Shown: piece by piece, positions 1-7,418 of the stretch
Numbering within the stretch: position 1 is the stretch's first letter
Layout of the letters: every line of letters begins with the position of its first letter
Assembly (NCBI GenBank): GCA_009787485.1
Contig: WQWP01000026.1
Span: 1 to 20,980 of the forward strand
From: Lentimicrobiaceae bacterium
GTDB taxonomy: Bacteria > Bacteroidota > Bacteroidia > Bacteroidales > WCHB1-69
Length of the DNA: 20,980 nt
Direction: 5' to 3'
Position numbers and translations under genes: made by a program
The notes under the pieces: generated by a model
The model's input: only the letters and a program-made list of their open reading frames with translations
Database searches by the model: none
Told to the model about the DNA's origin: nothing

Positions 1-63
1 ATTTACATTGTAAATGTGAGAACAAACAATGCTGTTACTTCACAAAAATTGATTGTGAGATAA
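1..63 (+). CDS. C-terminal end of a T9SS-sorted secreted protein (partial)
   Basis: The first 20 codons read IYIVNVRTNN-AVTSQKLIVR and stop at TAA (61-63). This is the pattern of the last beta strands of the type A sorting domain of the Por/type IX secretion system: an aromatic-hydrophobic strand, a short polar turn, then a Lys-hydrophobic strand ending in a basic residue. Such domains route outer-membrane-translocated proteins to the cell surface in Bacteroidota and are then cleaved. The gene begins left of the window, so the passenger function is unknown. It converges with atpC, with 84 bases between the two stops. The match rests on only 20 residues but is typical in composition and in its position right at a stop codon. 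Confidence 0.6.
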   Translation: MYIVNVRTNNAVTSQKLIVR

Positions 64-92
64 GAAAACATTTCACGATAATTATGATAATT

Positions 93-120
93 GTAGAGAC
101 GTTGCGCGCAACGTCTCTAC
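93..120. repeat. 28-bp perfect palindrome, GTAGAGACG family
   Basis: Each arm is GTAGAGACGTTGCG and its exact reverse complement, with no spacer. It lies between the convergent T9SS-tail gene and atpC, 29 bases past the T9SS stop and 27 past the atpC stop. As RNA it would form a strong hairpin on either strand; the plus-strand copy is followed by a moderately T-rich stretch, so it may act as a terminator for the plus-strand gene. A half copy with one inserted base lies at the end of ftsX (11994-12010). Confidence 0.85.
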
Positions 121-147
121 TTTATTATTGGGAAAATTTCGTTAGGG

Positions 148-381
148 CTATTCTGCCAAAATTGAAACTTTATTATTTAGCACTTCCACCACTCCACCGT
201 TAATTTCAAAATAAAGCGTTTCACCTTCTGAAACAAGTTTGATTTTTCCTTTTTTTAATGCGGCAACTATGTTGGCATGGTTTTCTAAAATTCCAAATGA
301 ACCGTCAATTCCCGGAAGGTTAATAATAGAAGCGTATCCGGAAAATATTTCTTTATCGGGTGTTGTTATTTTAACGATCAT
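148..381 (-). CDS. atpC: F1Fo ATP synthase epsilon subunit, short form
   Basis: Epsilon belongs to the F1 central stalk, which couples rotation to catalysis. The 77 residues carry the N-terminal beta-sandwich signature: ITTPDKEIFSG near the start, LPGIDGSFGILENHA at about 22-36, then alternating strands to the end (FEINGGVVEVLNNKVSILAE). Most bacterial epsilon subunits are about 130-140 residues because they add a C-terminal helical hairpin that can inhibit ATP hydrolysis. That domain is absent here, and a short form is usual in Bacteroidota. The start ATG overlaps the atpD stop (ATGA), indicating coupled translation. A palindrome lies downstream. Confidence 0.95.
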   Translation of the reverse strand: MIVKITTPDKEIFSGYASIINLPGIDGSFGILENHANIVAALKKGKIKLVSEGETLYFEINGGVVEVLNNKVSILAE

Positions 382-1928
382 AACTTACACGCATTAGCTG
401 GGTTCATCTCTTTTTCAATGGCTTCTTCTGCCGCTGCTATCTCTTTTTTCCCTTTTTCAATGGCTTCGTCAATGGTGCCCACAAAACTGAATGCCGATTC
501 GGGCAAGTGGTCAAGTTCACCATCCATAATCATGTTAAAGCCTTTTATGGTTTCTTCTATGGGAACAAAAACCCCTTTCATTCCGGTAAATTGCTCTGCC
601 ACATGAAACGGTTGTGATAAAAAACGTTGCACCCGCCGCGCGCGATGCACCACTTTTTTGTCTTCTTCCGAAAGCTCCTCCATGCCCAAAATAGCAATAA
701 TATCCTGAAGTTCTTTATAACGTTGCAACATCTCTTTTACGCGCTGCGCCGTATTATAATGCAATTCGCCTACGATTTCGGGCGCTAAAATTCTCGAAGT
801 AGAGTCTAACGGATCTACGGCAGGATAGATACCCAATTCTGTGATTTTACGGCTTAACACCGTAGTGGCATCCAAGTGCGAAAATGTGGTGGCAGGCGCA
901 GGGTCAGTCAGGTCGTCTGCCGGAACGTAAATAGCTTGTACAGAAGTAATAGAGCCTCTTTTGGTAGAAGTGATCCGTTCTTGCAGCATGCCCATTTCGG
1001 TGGCTAAGGTAGGCTGGTATCCCACGGCAGAGGGCATTCTGCCCAACAGCGCCGAAACTTCCGAGCCGGCTTGCGTAAAACGGAAAATATTGTCAACGAA
1101 GAACAAGATGTCGCGACCTCCGGATATTTCGTCGCCATCGCGATAATATTCAGCAATAGTTAACCCTGAAAGCGCCACGCGGGCACGTGCCCCCGGAGGC
1201 TCATTCATCTGCCCAAAAACCATTGTACATTGCGATTTAGCTAATTCTTCTTGGTCAATACTTGCCAAATCCCATCCGCCTTGTTGCATGCTTTCCCGAA
1301 ACTTTTCACCGTAACGAATCACACCCGATTCGAGCATCTCTCTCAGCAAGTCGTTTCCTTCGCGGGTACGTTCTCCCACGCCGGCAAATACCGACATTCC
1401 GGAATATTTTTTGGCAATGTTGTTAATCATCTCCATAATTAAAACTGTTTTGCCTACGCCTGCACCGCCAAACAACCCAATTTTTCCTCCTTTTGCGTAT
1501 GGCTCAATCAAGTCAATCACCTTAATCCCTGAATATAACACTTCTTGCGAGGTGGATAAATCTTCAAAATGCGGCGGCGCGCAATGAATCTCTTTGCGTA
1601 TGTTAGATTCAAGCAGACCGATGCCGTCAATAGCCTCGCCAATTACGTTGAGCAAGCGCCCGTTAATATTTCCGGTGGGCATCGAAATCATGTGCCCTAA
1701 TGCCGTCACTTCCATTCCACGGCGCAACCCGTCGGTAGATTCCATGGCAATGCAACGCATAGTGTTCTCGCCAATGTCTTGCTCGCATTCCAGGATAACT
1801 TTTTCACCGTTAGCTTTAACGATTTCTAACGCATCGTAAATATTTGGCAATGTGTGTTTTTCATCAAATTGAACATCTACTACCGCGCCGATAATTTGGG
1901 AGATGGTTCCTTTAATTTGGGTTGTCAT
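378..1928 (-). CDS. atpD: F1Fo ATP synthase beta subunit
   Basis: This is the catalytic subunit of F1, which makes ATP at the alpha/beta interfaces. The 516-residue protein has the Walker A motif GGAGVGKT at about 154-161, the catalytic-glutamate segment GERTREGNDL at about 185-194, the Walker B strand ILFFVDNIFRF, and the EELSEED form of the DELSEED loop that contacts the central stalk. Compared with E. coli beta from memory, about 26 extra residues lie between the GNDLLREMLESG segment and VFGQMNEPPGAR; I recall this insert as typical of Bacteroidota. The gene starts 10 bases after the mutS2 stop and overlaps atpC by 4 bases, so it is probably expressed in a mutS2-atpD-atpC unit. I saw no clear promoter of its own. 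Confidence 0.97.
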   Translation of the reverse strand: MTTQIKGTISQIIGAVVDVQFDEKHTLPNIYDALEIVKANGEKVILECEQDIGENTMRCIAMESTDGLRRGMEVTALGHMISMPTGNINGRLLNVIGEAIDGIGLLESNIRKEIHCAPPHFEDLSTSQEVLYSGIKVIDLIEPYAKGGKIGLFGGAGVGKTVLIMEMINNIAKKYSGMSVFAGVGERTREGNDLLREMLESGVIRYGEKFRESMQQGGWDLASIDQEELAKSQCTMVFGQMNEPPGARARVALSGLTIAEYYRDGDEISGGRDILFFVDNIFRFTQAGSEVSALLGRMPSAVGYQPTLATEMGMLQERITSTKRGSITSVQAIYVPADDLTDPAPATTFSHLDATTVLSRKITELGIYPAVDPLDSTSRILAPEIVGELHYNTAQRVKEMLQRYKELQDIIAILGMEELSEEDKKVVHRARRVQRFLSQPFHVAEQFTGMKGVFVPIEETIKGFNMIMDGELDHLPESAFSFVGTIDEAIEKGKKEIAAAEEAIEKEMNPANACKL

Positions 1929-1938
1929 ATATTGTTTT

Positions 1939-4395
1939 TTATAATTCTACAATCGTAATGCCGGCGCCCCCCCGCTCCCAAGCCTCATCATAAAACTGCG
2001 CCACTTCCTTTCGTTTCGCCAAAAACTGCCGAATCACGTGGCGCAAAATTCCATTCCCTTTGCCATGTAAAATACTCACTTGCCGAATACCAAGCAGCAC
2101 CGTCTCATCCATATAAGTTTCCAAAACTTGAAGCGCTTCTTCCGCGCGCATGCCTCGCACATCAATCTTCGGGGAAAATTTTGCCGTTTTTTCGTTCAGC
2201 ATATCGCCAATGCGCGTGCCGTCTAATTTTACAGCACCCCGTTTCACATTACGCGCCTCTTTCTTGCTAATTTTTGTAACGTTGCCAATGCGCGTTTTAA
2301 ACGAAATAGAATTGAAAGAAACGGTAATATCTTCCCCTTGAAGCTGCGTAACCTCTCCAATAGTCTGAATATCATTGATAAAGACCGCATCGCCTACACG
2401 AATTTCAGGATCTAATAATTCATGCTGAGGTTTGGCAGGCTCTTGCCGTAAAGGCACTATAGGTTTTACAATATCTTCTTTTTCAATATTTTGTACTTGT
2501 TTTTCTATTTTTTCTTTATGTTGATAAACCTCCGTGCGCACAGTTTTCGTCTTCGTAGCATCTGCCTTGGCTTCTTTGATCTCTCTGATCGTTTTTTCGA
2601 TCACTTGATTGGCGCCGTCAATAATAGAAAGCGCTTGATTCTTTGCTTTTTGCAAAATCTCTTTTTTCTGTTTTTCAAACTCTGAAAACTTGGCGCTGTA
2701 GTTCGCAATCATTTCCGCCAATTTTTCATCGGTTTGCGACACGCGCTTTAACATATTGTCAATCTCAAGTTTCTCTACTTCAATTTCATCTAATTTTCGT
2801 TCATAATCAATTTGTGCAGTACCCGATTTTGATATCGCATTTTCGACAATCGTTTCCGGCAAGCCGATTTTGCGCGCTATTTCGTAGGTGAATGAGCTGC
2901 CCGGTTTCCCTTGCCGCAACTTGAAAAGCGGTTTCATCTGTGTGGTATCAAATAACATAGCGCCATTTTCAGCCGCCGGATGCGTATCACAAAAAAGTTT
3001 CAAATTCCCGTAATGGGTGGTAATAATGCCAAATGCTTCTTTTTGGTACAATTCCTCTAAAATAGCTTCTGCCATGGCGCCGCCCAACGCAGGCTCTGTT
3101 CCCGACCCAAATTCATCAATCAAAAATAAAGAAGAATCATTCAGATGTTGCAACATCACATTCAAATTTTTAAGATGCGAACTGTAAGTACTCAAGTCAT
3201 TTTCAATAGATTGCTCATCGCCCAAAGCAATAAAAAACGAAGTAAAGATACCCATGTCGGAAGTACCGTCCAACGGCACCAACAACCCGCATTGCAGCAT
3301 ATATTGCAACAACCCGATCGTTTTCAGGCATACTGATTTTCCGCCGGCATTAGGACCTGAAATTATCAAGATTCGTTTTTCCTTATTCAAATGAATATCT
3401 AACGGAATCACTTTTTTATTTCCCGAATGTTCTTTTTGAAAGGTTAAAAATAAAATAGGATGGACGGCATTTTTCCAATCCATAACTTGAGTATCAAACA
3501 GATGGGGTAGGGTAGCGTTGATTTTTATGGCGAATAATGCTTTGGCGCGAATGAAATCAATCACACCCAGAAAATCAATACCGGTTAAAATATTGGGAAT
3601 AGAAGTTCGGATTTCGTTGGCTATTTCAGTCAGAATACGGATAATCTCTCTGCGCTCGGCGTTAATCAAGTCTTTCAGTTCATTGTTAGCATCAAAAACC
3701 TCAGTAGGCTCAATAAACACAGTTTGCCCCGTTGCCGATTCGTCGTGAATAAAACCCTGTAAACGCCTCTTAAACTGTGCCGGAACGGGAATGCAGAGCC
3801 GCCCGTTGCGAATAGTCATCTCGGCATCTTCTTTTACTAAACCATCTTGTTTGGCAACCCCCAACAATTTCCGGATTTTCTTATCCGCCTCGCCCGATAT
3901 TTTGATGATCTCCCGCTTAATACGGCGCAACTCATCCGAAGCGCCGTCACGGAGCTGCCCTTTCGGATCGATAATTTTGTTAATGGATTCTAACAGATTC
4001 TTTTCTAACCAAATATCTTTACACAAATCCCACAAACGCGGATATTTTTCCTCCTCATTTTTCACCCTAAAATAGACTACTGCCTGCACAATTGCCTGCA
4101 ACATGCCGCGCACCTGCGCCACCTCATCTATCTCTAAAAAAGTGCCTTCCAACCGAATAGTTTTCAACAACGGACGTACATCATGAAAATCCTGCGCCGG
4201 AAACACCGCATCGAATTGCAGCGCTTGTTGAAACTGAAAAGTCTCTTCCAGCGCCACGATGAGTTCATCATACTGCGTAGAATATTGAAGAATATCTACG
4301 TATTCTTTTCCCATATCACTCACACACAAGCTCTTAATTTGCTCGCGGATGATATCGAAACCGATTTTTGCTTCAAAATTTTGTGGGTAGAACAT
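1939..4395 (-). CDS. mutS2: Endonuclease MutS2 (MutS-family ATPase with Smr domain)
   Basis: MutS2 is the MutS paralogue without the mismatch-recognition domain; in studied bacteria it acts on recombination intermediates or rescues collided ribosomes. Here the core helical domain comes first, then the ATPase with Walker A GPNAGGKS near residue 347 and Walker B SLFLIDEFGSG, then a charged coiled-coil stretch, a beta-rich linker, and a C-terminal Smr domain with IDVRGMRAEEAL and HGKGNGILR. I start it at ATG 4395 because the family N-terminus normally begins at FYPQNFE and because a promoter -7 box (4401-4408) lies just upstream. An ATG at 4425 would add ten residues (MIEEKVTFAP). Length is 818 residues from this start. 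atpD follows after 10 bases. Confidence 0.93.
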   Translation of the reverse strand: MFYPQNFEAKIGFDIIREQIKSLCVSDMGKEYVDILQYSTQYDELIVALEETFQFQQALQFDAVFPAQDFHDVRPLLKTIRLEGTFLEIDEVAQVRGMLQAIVQAVVYFRVKNEEEKYPRLWDLCKDIWLEKNLLESINKIIDPKGQLRDGASDELRRIKREIIKISGEADKKIRKLLGVAKQDGLVKEDAEMTIRNGRLCIPVPAQFKRRLQGFIHDESATGQTVFIEPTEVFDANNELKDLINAERREIIRILTEIANEIRTSIPNILTGIDFLGVIDFIRAKALFAIKINATLPHLFDTQVMDWKNAVHPILFLTFQKEHSGNKKVIPLDIHLNKEKRILIISGPNAGGKSVCLKTIGLLQYMLQCGLLVPLDGTSDMGIFTSFFIALGDEQSIENDLSTYSSHLKNLNVMLQHLNDSSLFLIDEFGSGTEPALGGAMAEAILEELYQKEAFGIITTHYGNLKLFCDTHPAAENGAMLFDTTQMKPLFKLRQGKPGSSFTYEIARKIGLPETIVENAISKSGTAQIDYERKLDEIEVEKLEIDNMLKRVSQTDEKLAEMIANYSAKFSEFEKQKKEILQKAKNQALSIIDGANQVIEKTIREIKEAKADATKTKTVRTEVYQHKEKIEKQVQNIEKEDIVKPIVPLRQEPAKPQHELLDPEIRVGDAVFINDIQTIGEVTQLQGEDITVSFNSISFKTRIGNVTKISKKEARNVKRGAVKLDGTRIGDMLNEKTAKFSPKIDVRGMRAEEALQVLETYMDETVLLGIRQVSILHGKGNGILRHVIRQFLAKRKEVAQFYDEAWERGGAGITIVEL

Positions 4396-4400
4396 GGGGG

Positions 4401-4433
4401 CAAAAGTAACCTTTTCCTCTATCATTTTTCAAC
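4401..4433 (-). promoter_or_regulatory. Candidate Bacteroidota promoter for mutS2
   Basis: On the minus strand the -7 box is TACTTTTG (4408 to 4401), a full match to TAnnTTTG. A GTTG lies at 4433-4430, about 21 bases upstream, where the -33 TTTG/TTG element is expected. Transcription would begin about 4 bases after the box, almost on ATG 4395, giving a nearly leaderless message. Confidence 0.5.
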
Positions 4434-4710
4434 TATTTGCACTTGTTCTAAATCCGATGGGATTGCGTGGTTTTTCAAGTTCCTTTTTATGCGCAATAAA
4501 TTCGTCAAACAATTCAAAAAGTGCATCAAATTTCATATCGTTTTTATCGAATTTTGCATTGGTTTCACGTATGAAGTCATCTAATTTATGTTCTATATTT
4601 GCATAATTTAAAGTATATTGGCGAAGTGCAACAAAGGCTCGCATGATTTTAATATTTGTATCTATTGCAGTATCGCTATTAAGTAATCCTGCTGAAATGC
4701 CGCTTGTCAA
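4429..4710 (-). pseudogene. C-terminal relic of an ORF6N-domain protein
   Basis: The 93-codon frame resembles the C-terminal part of ORF6N proteins: a helix like GLLNSDTAIDTNIKIMRAFV, a long charged helix (KLDDFIRETNAKFDKND), and the closing segment with the tell-tale RNPIGF. ORF6N proteins are phage-antirepressor-like DNA-binding proteins, common in Bacteroidota and often on mobile DNA. The N-terminal DNA-binding domain is missing. The frame's only start is a TTG, the upstream codons (SLYP) run to a TAA within 20 bases, and rarA ends 44 bases further up. It sits between rarA and mutS2. I read it as a decayed remnant; a functional small protein is possible but less likely. Confidence 0.6.
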
Positions 4711-4754
4711 GGGGTAAAGGCTTTTTTATAAAAATAAAATATTACCTTAAATTA

Positions 4755-6017
4755 TCAATAGTTATACTTCCCCCAACACTTTTTTAAATAATTCCGTATC
4801 TCATTCTCCCGCGCATTGTTCTGCGGCTCATAAAACTTCTTGCCGCTGATGGATTGCGGCAGAAACTCAAGATCGGCAAAATTATCCTCAAACGAATGGG
4901 CGTATTTGTAATTTTTGCCGTAATCCAATTCTTTCATCAGCTTGGTGGGTGCGTTTCTCAGATGCAAGGGCACCGGCAAATCTCCGGTTTTCCTCACCCA
5001 TGCTATCGCCTCGTCAATGGCATTGTAAGAGGCGTTGCTTTTGGGCGAAGATGCTAAGTATATCGCAGTTTGCGATAAAATGATACGTGCTTCGGGCATT
5101 CCGATTTGGTGCACGGCTTGAAAGCAATTGTTTGCCAGCAACAACGCATTGGGATTGGCATTGCCAATATCTTCGGAAGCCAAAATAATCATGCGGCGTG
5201 CAATAAACAACGGGTCTTCGCCGGCTTCGAGCATGCGCGCCAGCCAATACACGGCGGCATTCGGGTCGGAGCCGCGCATGGATTTGATAAAAGCAGAAAT
5301 AATATCGTAATGATTCTCCCCTTTTTTATCATAAAGCGCCAGATTCTTTTGGATGCACTTCATTACCATATCGTTGGTAATCACGATTTTTCCGGATTCC
5401 GGCTTGGTAAATTGCACTACCAATTCTATGGCATTCAGCAGTTTTCGCGCATCGCCTCCCGAAACGCGAAACAGCGCTTCCGTTTCTTGTATTTCGATGA
5501 AACTCTTTAATTTTTCTTCCAAATAGTTTTTTGCGCTCTCCAAAATGAGATTAAGGTCAGTAACTTCCAATGGTTTTAGCACATACACCTGGCAGCGCGA
5601 CAACAGCGGCGCAATCACTTCAAAAGAAGGATTTTCCGTAGTGGCGCCAATGAGCGTAACAATGCCTTGCTCCACAGCGCCCAATAATGAATCTTGCTGC
5701 GATTTGCTAAACCGGTGAATTTCATCAATAAACAGAATTGACTTCTCTTCAGAATCTTTCGCTTTATCAATAATCTCCCGAATATCTTTTACGCCTGAGT
5801 TAATGGCGCTTAGCATGTAAAACTGTGCACTCGTAAGTCGCGCAATAAGCAATGCCAGCGTTGTTTTGCCTACGCCCGGGGGACCCCACAAAATCATGGA
5901 ATGCAAGGTGTTGTTTTCAATGGCCGTTCGTAAAATACCGCCTTCGCCAACCAAGTGCTGCTGGCCAATGTATTGCGATAGGGTTTGGGGGCGGAGAGTT
6001 TCGGCTAAAGGTTTCAT
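4755..6017 (-). CDS. rarA: Replication-associated recombination protein A (AAA+ ATPase)
   Basis: RarA (MgsA, the bacterial relative of WRNIP1/Mgs1) is a clamp-loader-like AAA+ ATPase that works at stalled replication forks and near gaps with SSB. The 420-residue protein opens with PLAETLRPQTLSQYIGQQHL, has Walker A GPPGVGKT at about 45-52, Walker B ILFIDEIHRF at about 94-103, the sensor segment LIGATTENPSFEV, and the C-terminal MgsA tetramerisation region with SMRGSDPNAAVYWLARMLEAGEDP and the HLRNAPTKLMK motif. The length is normal. The start ATG shares one base with the upstream peptidase stop (TAATG), so translation is probably coupled even though the functions seem unrelated. Confidence 0.95.
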   Translation of the reverse strand: MKPLAETLRPQTLSQYIGQQHLVGEGGILRTAIENNTLHSMILWGPPGVGKTTLALLIARLTSAQFYMLSAINSGVKDIREIIDKAKDSEEKSILFIDEIHRFSKSQQDSLLGAVEQGIVTLIGATTENPSFEVIAPLLSRCQVYVLKPLEVTDLNLILESAKNYLEEKLKSFIEIQETEALFRVSGGDARKLLNAIELVVQFTKPESGKIVITNDMVMKCIQKNLALYDKKGENHYDIISAFIKSMRGSDPNAAVYWLARMLEAGEDPLFIARRMIILASEDIGNANPNALLLANNCFQAVHQIGMPEARIILSQTAIYLASSPKSNASYNAIDEAIAWVRKTGDLPVPLHLRNAPTKLMKELDYGKNYKYAHSFEDNFADLEFLPQSISGKKFYEPQNNARENEIRNYLKKCWGKYNY

Positions 6018-7288
6018 TATTTAGAATAATACTCAAACATCTTCATAAACCCTTCTTTGCAAACCGGACAAAACCCATTGTACGCCTTCTCTTTCATCGT
6101 GCAATTTCTCCAAGGGCGAAAAACGCCATGCGCCACATAACCGCCACCTTCAAAAACACCCAACATATTATTAAACTCATCTGTATCAGGCGTTGGAACA
6201 GGCAAATCGGGAGCAAGCAAATGCTTCCACTTCTTATCAAAATCAACCAATGTGGTTAAATTGACTTCTACAGGCTCAATTCCTTCCGGATAAAAATCAC
6301 GCACAGTAACTTCAGATGCGGGATCAAAATATTCATCCCCCAGTCCTACAACAGAATGCCCCAATTCATGCACCGTTACATAATCACTGTATTCGCCATC
6401 GGAATTTACAGTAGCGTAAAAATTGTAAATACCGCCGCCGCCATACTTAGGCGAATTGGCAATAATTAAAATGGCATCGTAAGGCGCGTCATCGGCAATC
6501 TCATTCATACGCCACACATTCAAACACATTAAATAACGATCCACATCAATCGTATTGTAACTGCTGTTTAACAAAGTGTTTTTAAAAATATCGGCATTAG
6601 GATCGGTAATGCCGGATTCTTCGGAATAGCCTTCTATCGCTCTGATATTGAGTTTGTTTTTGTATTCCTTAAAGGGCGCACAATGTAGGATATAATCGGC
6701 AAAAGTTTGCATATCTTGTTGTAATTTTTCCTTATCTTTTTCAGCATAACCATCAGGAATAAACAAAATATCCAAGCAATTTTCAGCCGTTCCGCCAATA
6801 TGCAAATCCATTATTTTATATTCTTTTTTGAACGGTTTTTGAGCAGTAGTATTGGGATTAAATTCTCCTTCAAAAAGCATGGTCGGGATGTTAGATCGCG
6901 AAAATACCGTAAATTCGTATTTTACAGCTCCTTTTGGATAAGGCATCAATACACATTCTTCAAAAATGCCTACTGAGGTTTCAGCTTTTTCGGTGGTAAC
7001 GAACTCCCCAAAAAGCGTAGAATAGCTTCGGGTAAAGATAATGTTTTCTGTTCCCATATCTTTCACAGTCAATACCATTTCACCTAAACGTTCCGGCTCA
7101 ATTAATTGCTCGCGTGTTCCGCTCCAAATGCCTCCTTGCCAAAAAGTTACCGGCTCAATTTTTTCTCCATGCGCACCACCGATATGGAGATAATCTAAGC
7201 GTAATGTTTTGTTTTCGAAATAAGTATCAAAATGTTGTGCAAAAAGGATGCACGGGAATAGGAATAAAAATAAAATGAGATTCTTCAT
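6017..7288 (-). CDS. Secreted M64-family (IgA peptidase-like) zinc metallopeptidase
   Basis: The N-terminus is a signal peptide (MKNLILFLFLFPCILFA, probable cleavage before QHFDTYF), so the 423-residue protein is exported. No lipobox cysteine follows and no T9SS tail is seen. After an N-terminal M64_N-like beta domain (about 20-150) comes the peptidase domain, with LDILFIPDGYAEKDK, a glycine-rich KYGGGGIYN segment, and the zinc site HELGHSVVGLGDEY with His307, Glu308, His311 and the downstream Asp. The end carries CTMKEKAYNGFCPVC, a conserved cysteine-containing element of the family. M64 is named for the Clostridium ramosum IgA protease; most bacterial members have unknown substrates, so IgA cleavage should not be assumed. 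A -7 box lies 30 bases upstream and rarA overlaps by one base. Confidence 0.88.
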   Translation of the reverse strand: MKNLILFLFLFPCILFAQHFDTYFENKTLRLDYLHIGGAHGEKIEPVTFWQGGIWSGTREQLIEPERLGEMVLTVKDMGTENIIFTRSYSTLFGEFVTTEKAETSVGIFEECVLMPYPKGAVKYEFTVFSRSNIPTMLFEGEFNPNTTAQKPFKKEYKIMDLHIGGTAENCLDILFIPDGYAEKDKEKLQQDMQTFADYILHCAPFKEYKNKLNIRAIEGYSEESGITDPNADIFKNTLLNSSYNTIDVDRYLMCLNVWRMNEIADDAPYDAILIIANSPKYGGGGIYNFYATVNSDGEYSDYVTVHELGHSVVGLGDEYFDPASEVTVRDFYPEGIEPVEVNLTTLVDFDKKWKHLLAPDLPVPTPDTDEFNNMLGVFEGGGYVAHGVFRPWRNCTMKEKAYNGFCPVCKEGFMKMFEYYSK

Positions 7289-7317
7289 AGAAAAAGGTTT
7301 AAAATTTATTTTGACTG

Positions 7318-7325
7318 CAAAAATA
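7318..7325 (-). promoter_or_regulatory. Candidate -7 box for the M64 peptidase gene
   Basis: Minus-strand TATTTTTG is a full match to TAnnTTTG and lies 30 bases before the start codon, giving a leader of roughly 25 bases. No convincing -33 element is seen, since that interval runs into the CTCTGTG repeat. Confidence 0.45.
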
Positions 7326-7334
7326 GATTTTTAT

Positions 7335-7418
7335 CTGTGAACCTCTGTGTCTTCTGTGTCTCTGTGCTAAAAAAGATTATTCAACACAGAGGCACAAAGC
7401 TCACAAAGATTCACAGAG
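7335..7418. repeat. CTCTGTG/CTTTGTG imperfect inverted repeat after xerD
   Basis: Two arms of about 32-34 bases (7335-7366 and 7384-7417) are imperfect reverse complements, each made of tandem units related to CTCTGTG and CTTTGTG spaced 8-10 bases. A 17-base A/T-rich loop separates them. Read along the xerD message, the first arm begins right at the stop codon (7419-7421), so the hairpin would form at the 3' end of that transcript. Similar elements recur between genes in Bacteroidota as I recall them. Confidence 0.7.

Noticed and set aside
1..15. ATTTACA-T-TGTAAAT palindrome at the left edge
   Set aside because: It lies in the coding end of the T9SS-tail gene and is short and AT-rich, so chance is a sufficient explanation.
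1939..4395. mutS2 as a mismatch-repair MutS
   Set aside because: The protein lacks the N-terminal mismatch-recognition domain and has a C-terminal Smr domain, which identifies MutS2.
4711..4754. Terminator hairpin after rarA (GGTAA...TTACC)
   Set aside because: The stem is only about five pairs with a long loop and no U-run placed after it.
5106..5510. Open frame of 134 codons opposite rarA
   Set aside because: rarA is fully conserved through this region, and the antisense product has no family features.
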